Shown here: positions 17,388 through 25,733 of the stretch, one piece after another | How the letters are laid out: every line of letters starts with the position of its first letter | Position numbering within the stretch: position 1 is the first letter of the stretch | Notes under the pieces: model-generated | What the model was told of the DNA's origin: nothing | The model's database searches: none | Seen by the model: the letters and a program-made list of their open reading frames with translations, nothing else | Made by a program: the position numbers and the translations under genes | NCBI RefSeq assembly: GCF_027924665.1 | Contig: NZ_AP027043.1 | Coordinates: 3,162,001 to 3,226,000 of the forward strand | Source of the DNA: Flavobacterium sp. GSB-24 | GTDB lineage: Bacteria; Bacteroidota; Bacteroidia; Flavobacteriales; Flavobacteriaceae | DNA length: 64,000 bases | Reading direction: 5' to 3'

Positions 17388-19604
17388 ATGTTTAAAAACG
17401 TTAAAACAATTGTTGTTTTACTTTTACTAAGTTCTTTGGGAATGAATGCCCAAAACAAAGTGCCAGTTTATCTTGATGATAAAAAGCCAATTAATGAGCG
17501 TGTAGAAGATGCACTTAAAAGAATGACAACTGAAGAGAAAATTGCCATGATTCATGCGCAGTCTAAATTTAGTTCTCCAGGTGTAAAAAGACTTGGAATT
17601 CCAGAAAACTGGATGACTGACGGACCACACGGAATTCGTACAGAAGTAAAATGGGACGAATGGGATCAGGCCGGATGGACAAACGATTCTTGTATTGCTT
17701 TCCCAGCTCTTACAGCACTTTCATCGACATGGAACAAAGAATTGGCTTCTTTATATGGAAAATCAATTGGAGAAGAAGCACGTTTCCGTAACAAAAATGT
17801 TTTATTAGGCCCAGGTGTAAATATCTACAGAAGCCCATTAAACGGTCGTAACTTCGAATATATGGGAGAAGATCCGTTTTTAGCTTCTAAAATGGTTGTC
17901 CCTTATATTAAAGGAGTTCAATCGAACGGAGTTGCCGCTTGTGTAAAACATTTCGCTTTAAATAATCAAGAAACAAATCGTAATTCTGTAAACGTAGTTG
18001 TAGACGATCGTGCATTATATGAAATCTATCTTCCAGCTTTTAAAGCGGCAGTTCAAGATGGTGATGCATGGGCAATTATGGGATCTTATAATAAATACAA
18101 AGGACAACAGTGCTGCCACAATGAATATCTATTAAATGATATTCTTCGCGGAGAATGGGGCTTCAAAGGAGTTGTAGTTTCAGACTGGGGAGGAGTTCAT
18201 GATACCAAACAAGCAATTCATAATGGTTTAGACATGGAATTTGGTTCTTGGACAAACGGACTTTCTTGGGGAACTAGTAATGCTTATGACAATTATTATC
18301 TAGCAAAACCATATTCTGAAATGATCAGAAAAGGTGAAATTGGAACTAAAGAATTAGACGAAAAAGTACGTCGTATTCTTCGTTTGTCTTTCTTGACTAC
18401 AATGGATAGAAATCGTCCTTTTGGATCTTTTGGAACAGAAGAACATGCTTTAGCGGGACGTAAAATCGCTGAGGAAGGAATTGTATTATTGCAAAACACA
18501 AATAACATTCTGCCAATTAATCTTTCTAAAACAAAAAAGATTGCTGTAATTGGAGAAAATGCCATCAAAATGATGACCGTTGGTGGAGGAAGTTCTTCAC
18601 TTAAAGCAAGATATGAAATTACTCCTCTTGAAGGATTAAAGAAAAGAATTGGCAACCAAGCTGAAATTGTTTACGCAAGAGGTTATGTTGGTGATCCTAC
18701 TAGTAATTATAACGGTGTTGTAGCTAAAGTTAGTTTAGAAGAAAAACGCCCGCAGGCAGAATTAACTGCAGAGGCTTTAAAAGTAGCTAAGGATGCTGAT
18801 ATTGTTCTTTTTATTGGAGGTTTAAATAAAAGTGAAAATCAAGATGATGAAGGACACGATCGTAAACATTTAGAATTGCCTTATGGTCAAGATAAATTGA
18901 TCAGCGAATTAGCGAAAGTAAATAAAAACATTGTTTTCGTAAATATCTCTGGAAATGCTGTTGCAATGCCTTGGATTAAAGAAGTTCCAGGAGTTGTTCA
19001 AGGTTGGTTTTTAGGAACTGAGGCTGGAAATGCCTTAGCAAATGTTTTGGTTGGAGATGTAAATCCGTCTGGAAAACTTTCTTTCACTTTTCCTGTAAAA
19101 TTAGCTGACAATGGAGCGCACGCTTTAGGAGAATTTCCTGGCGGTGATGAGGTAAAATATAATGAAGGTATTTTTGTTGGATACCGCTGGGTTGATAAGA
19201 ATAAAATTAAACCTTTATTCTCTTTTGGCCACGGTTTAAGCTACACCACTTTTGCTTACGGAAAAGTGACAGCTGACAAAAAGCAAGTTAACGCAGGAGA
19301 CAAAATTACATTCTCTGTTAATGTGAAAAACACAGGAAGCAGAGAAGGAGCAGAAGTAGTACAATTGTACATTACAGATGTAAAATCTTCTTTAGCACGT
19401 CCGATAAAAGAGTTAAAAGGCTTTGAAAAAGTATTGCTTAAAGCAGGTGAAGAAAAAACAGTAACTTTTACAATTGATAAAACAGCTTTGAGTTTCTTCG
19501 ATGATAAAAAGCATGACTGGGTGGCTGAACCTGGTGATTTTGAGGCAATCATTGGAGCTTCATCAACAGACATAAAATCTAAAGTGAATTTCTCACTTAA
19601 ATAA
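17388..19604 (+). CDS. GH3 beta-glucosidase-type glycosidase
   Basis: 738 residues with a Sec signal peptide (cleavage near residue 21, MNA|Q). GH3 (alpha/beta)8 domain with substrate-binding KHF (187-189) and catalytic nucleophile D266 in GVVVSDWGGVHD; then the (alpha/beta)6 domain with the typical GLNKSENQDDEGHDR loop, in which the acid/base Glu should lie; then a fibronectin-III-like domain (about 640-735). Probably periplasmic and releases glucose (or xylose) from beta-linked oligosaccharides. No SusC/SusD pair is present, so it is a lone glycosidase controlled perhaps by the DUF6377 protein upstream. Confidence 0.9.
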   Translation: MFKNVKTIVVLLLLSSLGMNAQNKVPVYLDDKKPINERVEDALKRMTTEEKIAMIHAQSKFSSPGVKRLGIPENWMTDGPHGIRTEVKWDEWDQAGWTNDSCIAFPALTALSSTWNKELASLYGKSIGEEARFRNKNVLLGPGVNIYRSPLNGRNFEYMGEDPFLASKMVVPYIKGVQSNGVAACVKHFALNNQETNRNSVNVVVDDRALYEIYLPAFKAAVQDGDAWAIMGSYNKYKGQQCCHNEYLLNDILRGEWGFKGVVVSDWGGVHDTKQAIHNGLDMEFGSWTNGLSWGTSNAYDNYYLAKPYSEMIRKGEIGTKELDEKVRRILRLSFLTTMDRNRPFGSFGTEEHALAGRKIAEEGIVLLQNTNNILPINLSKTKKIAVIGENAIKMMTVGGGSSSLKARYEITPLEGLKKRIGNQAEIVYARGYVGDPTSNYNGVVAKVSLEEKRPQAELTAEALKVAKDADIVLFIGGLNKSENQDDEGHDRKHLELPYGQDKLISELAKVNKNIVFVNISGNAVAMPWIKEVPGVVQGWFLGTEAGNALANVLVGDVNPSGKLSFTFPVKLADNGAHALGEFPGGDEVKYNEGIFVGYRWVDKNKIKPLFSFGHGLSYTTFAYGKVTADKKQVNAGDKITFSVNVKNTGSREGAEVVQLYITDVKSSLARPIKELKGFEKVLLKAGEEKTVTFTIDKTALSFFDDKKHDWVAEPGDFEAIIGASSTDIKSKVNFSLK

Positions 19605-19634
19605 GTTTTTTATTTCTAAAAATTGGTTGGTTTG

Positions 19635-19667
19635 TAAAGCTGCAAGTGTCAAAATTTGCAGCTTTGC
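19635..19667 (+). terminator. Terminator-like hairpin after the GH3 gene
   Basis: AAAGCTGCAA / TTGCAGCTTT stem with a 10-base loop followed by a weak T-rich tail (GCTTTTG). Confidence 0.6.
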
Positions 19668-19754
19668 TTTTGTCTTAAAAAGTTAGATGTAAAAATAATA
19701 AATGTGAAACGTTAGAAGTTTTGCTTTTTTTTTAAATAAATAATCAAATTATAA

Positions 19755-20402
19755 ATGAAACGAATATTATTATTAACGATTGGTTTTGTATTGTTTCAGA
19801 ACCTTTCAGCGCAGACTTTAAATAAAATGCAATGGTTTAATGAACCTGAAAAATGGGAAATTAAAAACAATGCATTAATAATGAACGTAACAGCAAACAG
19901 CGATTACTGGAGAATTTCGCATTACGGATTTACTGTTGACGATGCACCTTTTTATTATGCTAATTATGGAGGTGAATTTGAAGCCAAAGTAAAACTAACT
20001 GGAAATTACATTGCCCGTTTTGACCAAATGGGATTAATGATCCGAGTTGATGAAAAAAACTACATCAAAACTGGAGTTGAATTTGTCGACGGAAAATTTA
20101 ATATCAGTACTGTGGTTACGCACGACAAAAGCGATTGGAGTGTAACAACTTTAGAAAAAGTGCCTCCTTTCATTTGGATTAAAGCCGTACGACGATTAGA
20201 TGCTGTCGAAATATTCTATTCTTTTGATGATAAAAATTATATCATGACTAGAAATGCGCCATTACAGGACAATACGCCAGTTATGGTTGGTTTGATGGCC
20301 GCTTCTCCAGACGGAAAAGGTTTTGAAGCCAAATTTGAGAACTTCTCTGTAAAGCATTTACCAGATCAAAGAAGAACAGAGTGGCTTAAAAATCACCAGT
20401 AG
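19755..20402 (+). CDS. DUF1349 secreted lectin-like protein
   Basis: A 215-residue protein with signal peptide (MKRILLLTIGFVLFQNLSAQ, cleavage near residue 19-20). The body is DUF1349, a concanavalin A-like jelly roll: KMQWFNEPEKWEIKNNALIM, ANSDYWRISHYGF, FEAKVKLTGNYIARFDQMGLMIRVDEKNYIKTGVEF and VGLMAASPDGKGFEAKFENFSV (all in pieces). Family members are often found with glycosidases and may bind glycans. Here it follows a GH3 gene, though a terminator-like hairpin separates them. No catalytic residues can be named. Confidence 0.8.
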   Translation: MKRILLLTIGFVLFQNLSAQTLNKMQWFNEPEKWEIKNNALIMNVTANSDYWRISHYGFTVDDAPFYYANYGGEFEAKVKLTGNYIARFDQMGLMIRVDEKNYIKTGVEFVDGKFNISTVVTHDKSDWSVTTLEKVPPFIWIKAVRRLDAVEIFYSFDDKNYIMTRNAPLQDNTPVMVGLMAASPDGKGFEAKFENFSVKHLPDQRRTEWLKNHQ

Positions 20403-20406
20403 ATTT

Positions 20407-20601
20407 TAGTTATGGGTTAGGAGTTAGAAGTTAGGAGTTATAAGTTATAAAATAATTGTTGCAAGTTTAAACTGTTGCTACATTATAAACGCAAATAATT
20501 TCTATAAACTTGAAAACAAACTTACCAACAATTCATATTCCCACGCCCAACCCTTAACCCTTAACTTCTAACTCCTAACTCCTAACTTCTAACCTCTAAC
20601 T
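20407..20601. repeat. Iterated-word inverted repeat, TTAGGAG / CTAACTC type
   Basis: The left arm iterates GTTAGGA with a 7-base period (about 20415-20448); the right arm iterates CTAACTC with the same period (about 20551-20600). They are complementary and about 100 bases apart. It fills the space between the DUF1349 and acyltransferase genes. Confidence 0.75.
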
Positions 20602-20618
20602 CATGACCCCCTAACCAA

Positions 20619-21740
20619 ATGAATATAAAACCTAAAAAACATTACGAAATTCTTGATGGATTGCGTGGTGTCGCAGCTATTTTGGTAGTTGCTTTTCATA
20701 TTTTTGAAGCTTTTAGCGGTGGAAACCGTTTTGTACAAATTATCAATCACGGTTATTTGGCTGTTGACTTCTTTTTTCTTTTATCAGGATTTGTTGTAGC
20801 GTATGCATATGATGATCGCTGGGGAAAAATGGGACAATGGGAATTTTACAAACGCAGATTAATCCGTCTCCAGCCAATGGTAATTATGGGGATGATTATA
20901 GGCGCTATATTTTACTATTTTCAAGCATCTGATATACTGTTTCCAATGATTGGAGATATGGCCGTTTGGAAAGTTATTTTAACGATGATAATCGGTTTTA
21001 CATTATTACCAATCCCACCTTCGTTAGAAATTAGAGGCTGGGGAGAAATGCATCCTTTAAATGGTCCGGCATGGTCACTTTTTTTCGAATATATTGCAAA
21101 TATCTTGTACGCCTTAATCTTTCGTAAATTTTCGAATAAAGTACTATCAGTTTTTGTATTGATATTTGCCGGACTGTTAATTAATTACACTGTTTTCGGG
21201 CCAAAAGGCGACGTAATCGGTGGCTGGTCACTAAATCTGGAGCAGATTAATGTAGGTTTTACACGTTTGCTTTATCCGTTTTTTGCTGGAGTTTTGTTGT
21301 GCCGTTTAGGAAAATTAATTCATGTAAAAAATGCTTTTTGGGTTTGCAGTATTCTAATAACCATTGTTTTGGCTTTACCAAGATTTGGAGACGAAAACAG
21401 CCTTTGGATAAATGGGTTATATGAATCTTTCTGTATCATTTTAGTTTTTCCAATTATCGTTGCCATTGGCGCAGGAGGCGAAATTAAAAATGACTTTTCG
21501 CTTAAAATCTGCAAACTTCTTGGTGATATTTCGTACCCAATTTACATTACACATTATCCGTTAATTTATTGGTTTACAGCATGGGTTGTAGATAACAAAG
21601 TTTCAATGGAAAATGGATATTTAGAGGGTATTGGAGTTTTAATCGCTAGTATTGTCATGGCATTTGTATGTTTGAAATTATACGACGAACCTGTTAGAAT
21701 GTGGCTTCAGAATAAATTCCAAAAGAAAAAAGTTTTTTAG
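20619..21740 (+). CDS. Acyltransferase 3 family membrane protein
   Basis: 373 residues, about ten hydrophobic segments. The start block HYEILDGLRGVAAILVVAFHIFEAF contains the R-G-hydrophobic-A and F-H motifs of OafA/NolL/ExoP-like acyltransferases; F-F-L-L-S-G-F follows in the second helix. The family moves acetyl or other acyl groups onto exported sugars, lipids or antibiotics; the substrate is unknown here. The neighbouring glycosidases do not define it. It stands alone between two iterated-word repeats. Confidence 0.88.
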   Translation: MNIKPKKHYEILDGLRGVAAILVVAFHIFEAFSGGNRFVQIINHGYLAVDFFFLLSGFVVAYAYDDRWGKMGQWEFYKRRLIRLQPMVIMGMIIGAIFYYFQASDILFPMIGDMAVWKVILTMIIGFTLLPIPPSLEIRGWGEMHPLNGPAWSLFFEYIANILYALIFRKFSNKVLSVFVLIFAGLLINYTVFGPKGDVIGGWSLNLEQINVGFTRLLYPFFAGVLLCRLGKLIHVKNAFWVCSILITIVLALPRFGDENSLWINGLYESFCIILVFPIIVAIGAGGEIKNDFSLKICKLLGDISYPIYITHYPLIYWFTAWVVDNKVSMENGYLEGIGVLIASIVMAFVCLKLYDEPVRMWLQNKFQKKKVF

Positions 21741-22030
21741 AGTGGCAAAGAGGCAAAGGGACAAAGGCTCAAAGGAAAAACTTTGTCCCTTTAGACCTTT
21801 GTTTCTCTGAGCCTTAAATAAAAATATTGAATCTCTTAATTTTGTTAGTTATGACATTCAAAAAAGGGATAAACTTAATTGTTTATCCCTTTTGTCTTTA
21901 TAAGAAACCAAAATAAAAAAGGTAAAAAGGAAAAACTTTGTCCCTTTGAGCCTTTGCATAAGGAACCAAAATAAAAAAAGGCTCAAAGGGAAAACTCTGC
22001 CCCTTTGAACCTTTGTAACTATGTACCTTT
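21741..22030. repeat. Iterated-word repeats with tandem 58-bp units and one hairpin
   Basis: This 300-base gap between convergent genes holds no gene. It contains a first inverted repeat of CAAAGG/CCTTTG words (21742-21815), a terminator-like hairpin (21861-21894), and two tandem imperfect copies of a 58-60 base unit starting AAG(A/G)AACCAAAATAAA (21902-21959 and 21960-22018). Each unit contains ACTTTGTCCCTTTGAGCCTTTG or a close variant. Confidence 0.75.
21861..21894 (+). terminator. Bidirectional terminator-like hairpin
   Basis: AAAAAGGGATAAAC / GTTTATCCCTTTTG stem with a TTAATT loop between convergent genes; A and T tracts at both sides. Confidence 0.7.
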
Positions 22031-22040
22031 AAAAAAAAAC

Positions 22041-23147
22041 TTATTCTAAAACCAATTGTCCCAAAGCTTCTTTACTAAAACCTTTTAATTGATCTGTTTT
22101 TCCAGCTTTAATTTTAGCAACCCAATTCGGATCAGATAAAAGAGGTCTTCCAACAGCAACTAAATCAAAATCGCCTCTGTCGAAACGTCTGTTTAGTTCT
22201 TCCAAAGAAGTTGGCTGTGAACTTTCCCCAGCAAAAGCACCAAAGAAATCACCAGAAAGACCAACAGAACCAACAGTAATAGTTGGCGCTCCCGTTACTT
22301 TTTTAGCCCATCCAGCAAAATTCAAATCAGAATCTTCGAATTCAGGTTCCCAGAAACGGCGTTGTGAAGCGTGAATAATATCAACACCAGCATCTACAAG
22401 AGGAGTAAGCCAAGCTTCTAATTCCTGTGGGTTTTTAGCCAGTTTATAATTGTAATCAGAAGGTTTAAATTGAGAAAAACGCATGATAACAGCAAAGTCG
22501 TTTCCAACTTGTTTTCTCACTTCTTTTACAACTTCAATAGCAAAACGGTTACGTTCAGGAAGTGTTTTTCCACCATAAATATCTTCACGTAAATTGGTTT
22601 CAGCTCTAAAGAATTGATCGATTAAATAACCGTGCGCACCGTGAATTTCGATAGTGTCAAAACCTAGTCTTTTAGCGTCAGCTGCTGCTTTACCGAAAGC
22701 TAGAATAGTATCTTCGATATCTTTTTCAGTCATAGAAACTCCGTTTCTAAAATCAGGACGATTTAATCCAGACGGACCTTCAAAAGGAACTGGTGGCACC
22801 CATCCTGATTGATGATTATCCATAATTCCCATATGCCAGATCTGCGGTCCCATAGAACCTCCAGCTGCGTGAACTTCGTCTATAACTTTTTTCCATCCGT
22901 TTAAAGCTAAATCTCCGTAAAAATGCGGCACATTAGCATCGTTTGATGATGAAGGTCTGTCAATTACAGTTCCTTCAGATAATATTAAACCAACTTCGCC
23001 TTCAGCTCTTTTTTGGTAGTAGGCGGCTACTTCGTCAGTTGGAACTCCGTTTGGAGAAAATGAGCGCGTCATTGGCGCCATTACGATTCGGTTTTTCAGA
23101 TTTAACGTTTTTAAGTTAAATGGAGAAAATAGGTTGTTTGTACTCAT
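22041..23147 (-). CDS. Old-yellow-enzyme family NADH:flavin oxidoreductase
   Basis: A 368-residue FMN-dependent TIM barrel. Visible blocks are LKNRIVMAPMTRSFSPNGVPTDEVAAYYQKRA (about 17-48, with the MAPMTR FMN loop), GGSMGPQIWHMG, the active-site IEIHGAHGYLIDQFF (H-G-A-H at the substrate site) and TITVGSVGLSGD near the phosphate site. NemA/OYE relatives reduce alpha,beta-unsaturated carbonyls, nitro groups and maleimide-type electrophiles. It lies 7 bases after an ArsR regulator gene and forms an operon with it. This recalls reductases induced by quinones or electrophiles. Confidence 0.9.
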   Translation of the reverse strand: MSTNNLFSPFNLKTLNLKNRIVMAPMTRSFSPNGVPTDEVAAYYQKRAEGEVGLILSEGTVIDRPSSSNDANVPHFYGDLALNGWKKVIDEVHAAGGSMGPQIWHMGIMDNHQSGWVPPVPFEGPSGLNRPDFRNGVSMTEKDIEDTILAFGKAAADAKRLGFDTIEIHGAHGYLIDQFFRAETNLREDIYGGKTLPERNRFAIEVVKEVRKQVGNDFAVIMRFSQFKPSDYNYKLAKNPQELEAWLTPLVDAGVDIIHASQRRFWEPEFEDSDLNFAGWAKKVTGAPTITVGSVGLSGDFFGAFAGESSQPTSLEELNRRFDRGDFDLVAVGRPLLSDPNWVAKIKAGKTDQLKGFSKEALGQLVLE

Positions 23148-23154
23148 AGTAATT

Positions 23155-23457
23155 TTACAAATTAGATTGAATTAATTTACTGAGTGCTTCAAAGGCACCT
23201 TCGTTGCGTTTATAGTAAGTCCATTGTCCAACACGTTTAGACTCGATAAAGCCGGCGCGCTGTAAAATAGACAAATATTCAGATACTGTAGATTGTGTCA
23301 AACCAGCCTTGGCTTGAATCTGACCAACACAAACACCATGTTCAAATCCAGCATGCTGCAATTGATCAGGAAAATTGATTTCGGGTTCTTTAAGCCATTC
23401 CAGCATTTGCAGTCTGGACTTGTTTGACAAAGCTTTAAATATTTCTATCGTTTCCAT
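23155..23457 (-). CDS. ArsR-family repressor
   Basis: A 100-residue winged helix: METIEIFKALSNKSRLQMLEWL opening, HTH TQSTVSEYLSILQRAGFIESKRVGQWTYYK with wing. There is no metal-binding CxC of the arsenic branch; the only cysteine is C43 in HGVCVGQIQ, at the start of the helix before the HTH. A single-cysteine ArsR next to an old-yellow-enzyme gene suggests sensing of electrophiles or oxidants, an inference only. It begins the operon; a textbook promoter with an inverted repeat between its two boxes precedes it. Confidence 0.88.
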   Translation of the reverse strand: METIEIFKALSNKSRLQMLEWLKEPEINFPDQLQHAGFEHGVCVGQIQAKAGLTQSTVSEYLSILQRAGFIESKRVGQWTYYKRNEGAFEALSKLIQSNL

Positions 23458-23461
23458 GCTG

Positions 23462-23491
23462 CAAATATATCGACTTTTCCCGATATACCAA
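23462..23491 (-). promoter_or_regulatory. Promoter of the ArsR-OYE operon
   Basis: Reading the - strand: TTG (23491-23489), a 19-base spacer, TATATTTG (23469-23462). This is a perfect match to the Flavobacterium -33/-7 pair. Only four bases (CAGC) separate the -7 word from the ATG at 23457, so the transcript should be leaderless or nearly so. Confidence 0.75.
23467..23486. promoter_or_regulatory. Candidate ArsR operator
   Basis: Inverted repeat ATATCG - 8 bases - CGATAT lying between and partly over the -33 and -7 boxes of the operon promoter. The position is ideal for autorepression by the ArsR protein. Confidence 0.6.
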
Positions 23492-23551
23492 TTAAGTATA
23501 ATTTATTTAGGATAATTTTATGATGGAGGAGAAGATTTATGAAGAAGTATT

Positions 23552-23559
23552 TATATTTG
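23552..23559 (+). promoter_or_regulatory. Candidate -7 element for the TlpA-like gene
   Basis: TATATTTG, 45 bases before the start at 23605. No TTG is seen at the proper distance. Confidence 0.35.
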
Positions 23560-23604
23560 TTTGGAGATTAAAAAACAGCCCCAAAAACAAAAACTTAATC
23601 AATT

Positions 23605-24093
23605 ATGAAGAAAATATTACTTATTTTAGGATTCTTATGTTGTGTTATAACTAGTACAAAAGCTCAGGTTGTTGGAGTTGATGTAGGCGATATTGCTCCA
23701 GAAATAGATCTTCCTGATACGAAAGGAAATAACATTGCACTTTCTTCCTTAAGAGGAGAATTGGTTTTAGTAGATTTTTGGGCTTCTTGGTGCGGACCCT
23801 GTATTAAAGAACAGCCAACATTATTAAAATTGTATAATGCTTATCCTGATAAATTTACAATCTACAGCGTTTCTATGGATACTAAAAAACCGCTTTGGCT
23901 GGGAGCAATAGCAAAAGGAAAATTACCGTGGACACAAGTAAGTGATTTAAAATATTGGACTTCTCCAGTTGTAGGAGATTATATGCTTCAATCTGTTCCC
24001 TTGAATTTTTTAGTAGATAAAAACGGAATTATTTTAGCCAAAAATATTCATGGAAAAGCCCTTGAAGATATGGTAAAAAGTATTGTTGAATAA
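23605..24093 (+). CDS. TlpA-like thioredoxin-fold protein
   Basis: 162 residues with a signal peptide (MKKILLILGFLCCVITSTKAQ, cleavage near residue 20). The thioredoxin fold carries the redox motif W62-C63-G-P-C66 in VDFWASWCGPCIKEQP, with cis-proline region SVPLNFLVDKNG and strand YSVSMDTKK. TlpA/ResA-like proteins act in the periplasm as thiol-disulfide reductases, for example for cytochrome c maturation or copper sites. It lies alone in its orientation; no cytochrome c biogenesis gene is near. Confidence 0.88.
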   Translation: MKKILLILGFLCCVITSTKAQVVGVDVGDIAPEIDLPDTKGNNIALSSLRGELVLVDFWASWCGPCIKEQPTLLKLYNAYPDKFTIYSVSMDTKKPLWLGAIAKGKLPWTQVSDLKYWTSPVVGDYMLQSVPLNFLVDKNGIILAKNIHGKALEDMVKSIVE

Positions 24094-24103
24094 TAAATGA
24101 TTT

Positions 24104-24196
24104 TGTTTCACGTTTCAGGTTTCACGTTTTATGCTGTGCGATAAACCAATACATTGTAACTTGAAACTTGAAACAAAGAAAACCTGAAACAAAAAA
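24104..24196. repeat. Iterated-word repeat, GTTTCA / TGAAAC type
   Basis: GTTTCACGTTTCAGGTTTCA on the left and CTTGAAACTTGAAAC...CCTGAAACA on the right form loosely complementary arms; the words recur every 7 or 9 bases. Fills the space between two small genes. Confidence 0.65.
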
Positions 24197-24207
24197 ACAT
24201 ATAAATT

Positions 24208-24612
24208 ATGATTCAAAAAGCACTTGTAATATTGTTTGTTTTGATTGCATTGAAATCTAATTCGCAAACATTAGAAACAGTTTCAAAACTAAAATCAGAG
24301 TATCAGAAATGTTTAGATAAAGGCAGTGCGATGAGCAATTGTTCTTACGCCTATTACAACCAGTCAGATAGTTTGCTAAATATTGTGTATAAGAATTTAA
24401 AAAATAAAATAAGTCCGAAAGAACAGTCTAAGTTAAAAAAAGAGCAGTTAGACTGGCTCAAAAAGCGCGACCAATATTTTCAGCAATTATATACTGACAC
24501 CAAAAAGCAGGGTATTTTTACCGAAGGAACCAGAGATTTTGATATGGTTATTTATGATGAAGAGGCCAATTATGTTTTTGCTCGGGTAAAGGAACTTATT
24601 CGAAAAATTTAA
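24208..24612 (+). CDS. LprI-like (DUF1311) secreted protein
   Basis: 134 residues, signal peptide near 1-20 (MIQKALVILFVLIALKSNSQ). The body matches the lysozyme-inhibitor LprI N-terminal family: two cysteines (KCLDKGSAMSNCSYAYYNQSD) and the helix pair DSLLNIVYKNLKNKISP, KLKKEQLDWLKKRDQYF. Some family members inhibit lysozyme; most are uncharacterised. It is likely periplasmic or secreted. No clear operon partner. Confidence 0.72.
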   Translation: MIQKALVILFVLIALKSNSQTLETVSKLKSEYQKCLDKGSAMSNCSYAYYNQSDSLLNIVYKNLKNKISPKEQSKLKKEQLDWLKKRDQYFQQLYTDTKKQGIFTEGTRDFDMVIYDEEANYVFARVKELIRKI

Positions 24613-24670
24613 AAAAGTATTTTAAGCTAATAACAAAAAAGTTTGCCAATCAAACTTCAAATCGGAATTA

Positions 24671-25141
24671 ATGGAATCAAAATTAAATATCGCTGAATTC
24701 CGAACAAGATTAAAAGACAATACAGAAATTGGTTCTCCAAAAGAACTTTTAGGACAATCGAGAATATTTCCTTTATTTGGACCAATAAAGCCCTTTTATG
24801 GATTTTTTGATGATAGAAGTTTTAGTTTAACAGTAAATTCAGCAAAGTCTTCAGCAGTTTTTGTTGTAAAAGGAAACTACGAGAATATTAACAATAGACT
24901 TCAACTAAATTACAATGTTGAACCCATCAGTAAGCTTCATTCATCTTGGGTGAAATATGCTCCAATTGTTCTGATACTGGCAATTAATATATTTTTTCTT
25001 TTTTTTGCAAAAGGACTCAGACGTGCCTCTACAATCGTTAACTTATTTTTACTTTTTATGGCTTTCTATTCCAGATGGAAAGAAGAGAGGAAAAGGAAAA
25101 AATTAGAAGAAAAATTTATTCGGATATTTGAAATTAAATAA
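24671..25141 (+). CDS. Hypothetical membrane protein
   Basis: 156 residues; I do not recognise a family. The N-terminal ~95 residues are soluble and beta-rich, with an unusual FPLFGPIKPFYGFFDD stretch. A hydrophobic hairpin follows (YAPIVLILAINIFFLFFAKGL, about 97-117, and ASTIVNLFLLFMAFYSRW, about 121-138). A very basic C-terminus (KEERKRKKLEEKFIR) follows. It starts 58 bases after the LprI-like gene. Confidence 0.5.
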   Translation: MESKLNIAEFRTRLKDNTEIGSPKELLGQSRIFPLFGPIKPFYGFFDDRSFSLTVNSAKSSAVFVVKGNYENINNRLQLNYNVEPISKLHSSWVKYAPIVLILAINIFFLFFAKGLRRASTIVNLFLLFMAFYSRWKEERKRKKLEEKFIRIFEIK

Positions 25142-25174
25142 AACATGTGACGTTTCATTTTTTTTTAAGCGATT

Positions 25175-25675
25175 TTAAAAAGCAATTCCGAATTGAAAAC
25201 CAACAGTTAAAGATGCGGGATGATCGTTGCCAAATCGAATAGGAACAGGAATAGCCGCAAAATAACTGCAATTTTCACTTTTTATAATAGTTTTGTTTAT
25301 TACTGGAGTAATACCATATCGTCCGCTGCTTTCAAAAGCTGCTCTTCCTGCAAATGTATAGCCGTTTCCTAGTGCGACTAAAACACCTGGATGAAATAAT
25401 AAGTTCGTCACTTTATCACTATTTCCCTGCACTCTAATATTAGGTACAACTTCAAAAGAAAAACCAATTTTCTGATTTTTCCAGATATTAATTCCAGTTG
25501 GAAATCCAACAGCATAATAATCTCTAAAATTTACGTTTGTTTGTTCACTGCTAAAGGTCACGATGGGGTGAAGAATTCCAAAATAACCTGTGATTTTTGG
25601 ATAAGTAGTTTGAGAAAATATATTCAAACTTAAAGCGAATAAAGTGATTGCGAAAAGATGTCTCAATGAAATCAT
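25175..25675 (-). CDS. Hypothetical outer-membrane barrel protein
   Basis: 166 residues with a signal peptide (MISLRHLFAITLFALSLNIFSQ). The rest alternates hydrophobic residues in strands and ends in an aromatic strand (LTVGFQFGIAF), as expected for a small outer-membrane barrel of eight or so strands. No named family. It is convergent with the gene ending at 25141; the region between them carries a T9 run but no clear hairpin. Confidence 0.55.
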   Translation of the reverse strand: MISLRHLFAITLFALSLNIFSQTTYPKITGYFGILHPIVTFSSEQTNVNFRDYYAVGFPTGINIWKNQKIGFSFEVVPNIRVQGNSDKVTNLLFHPGVLVALGNGYTFAGRAAFESSGRYGITPVINKTIIKSENCSYFAAIPVPIRFGNDHPASLTVGFQFGIAF

Positions 25676-25733
25676 AATAGTTTTATTAATTAAAAAACAA
25701 AACTATTGACAATGAAAATCTATAAATAGAACA

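Noticed and set aside
21741..22030. CRISPR-like array
   Set aside because: Only two tandem units, no unique spacers of uniform length, and no cas genes.
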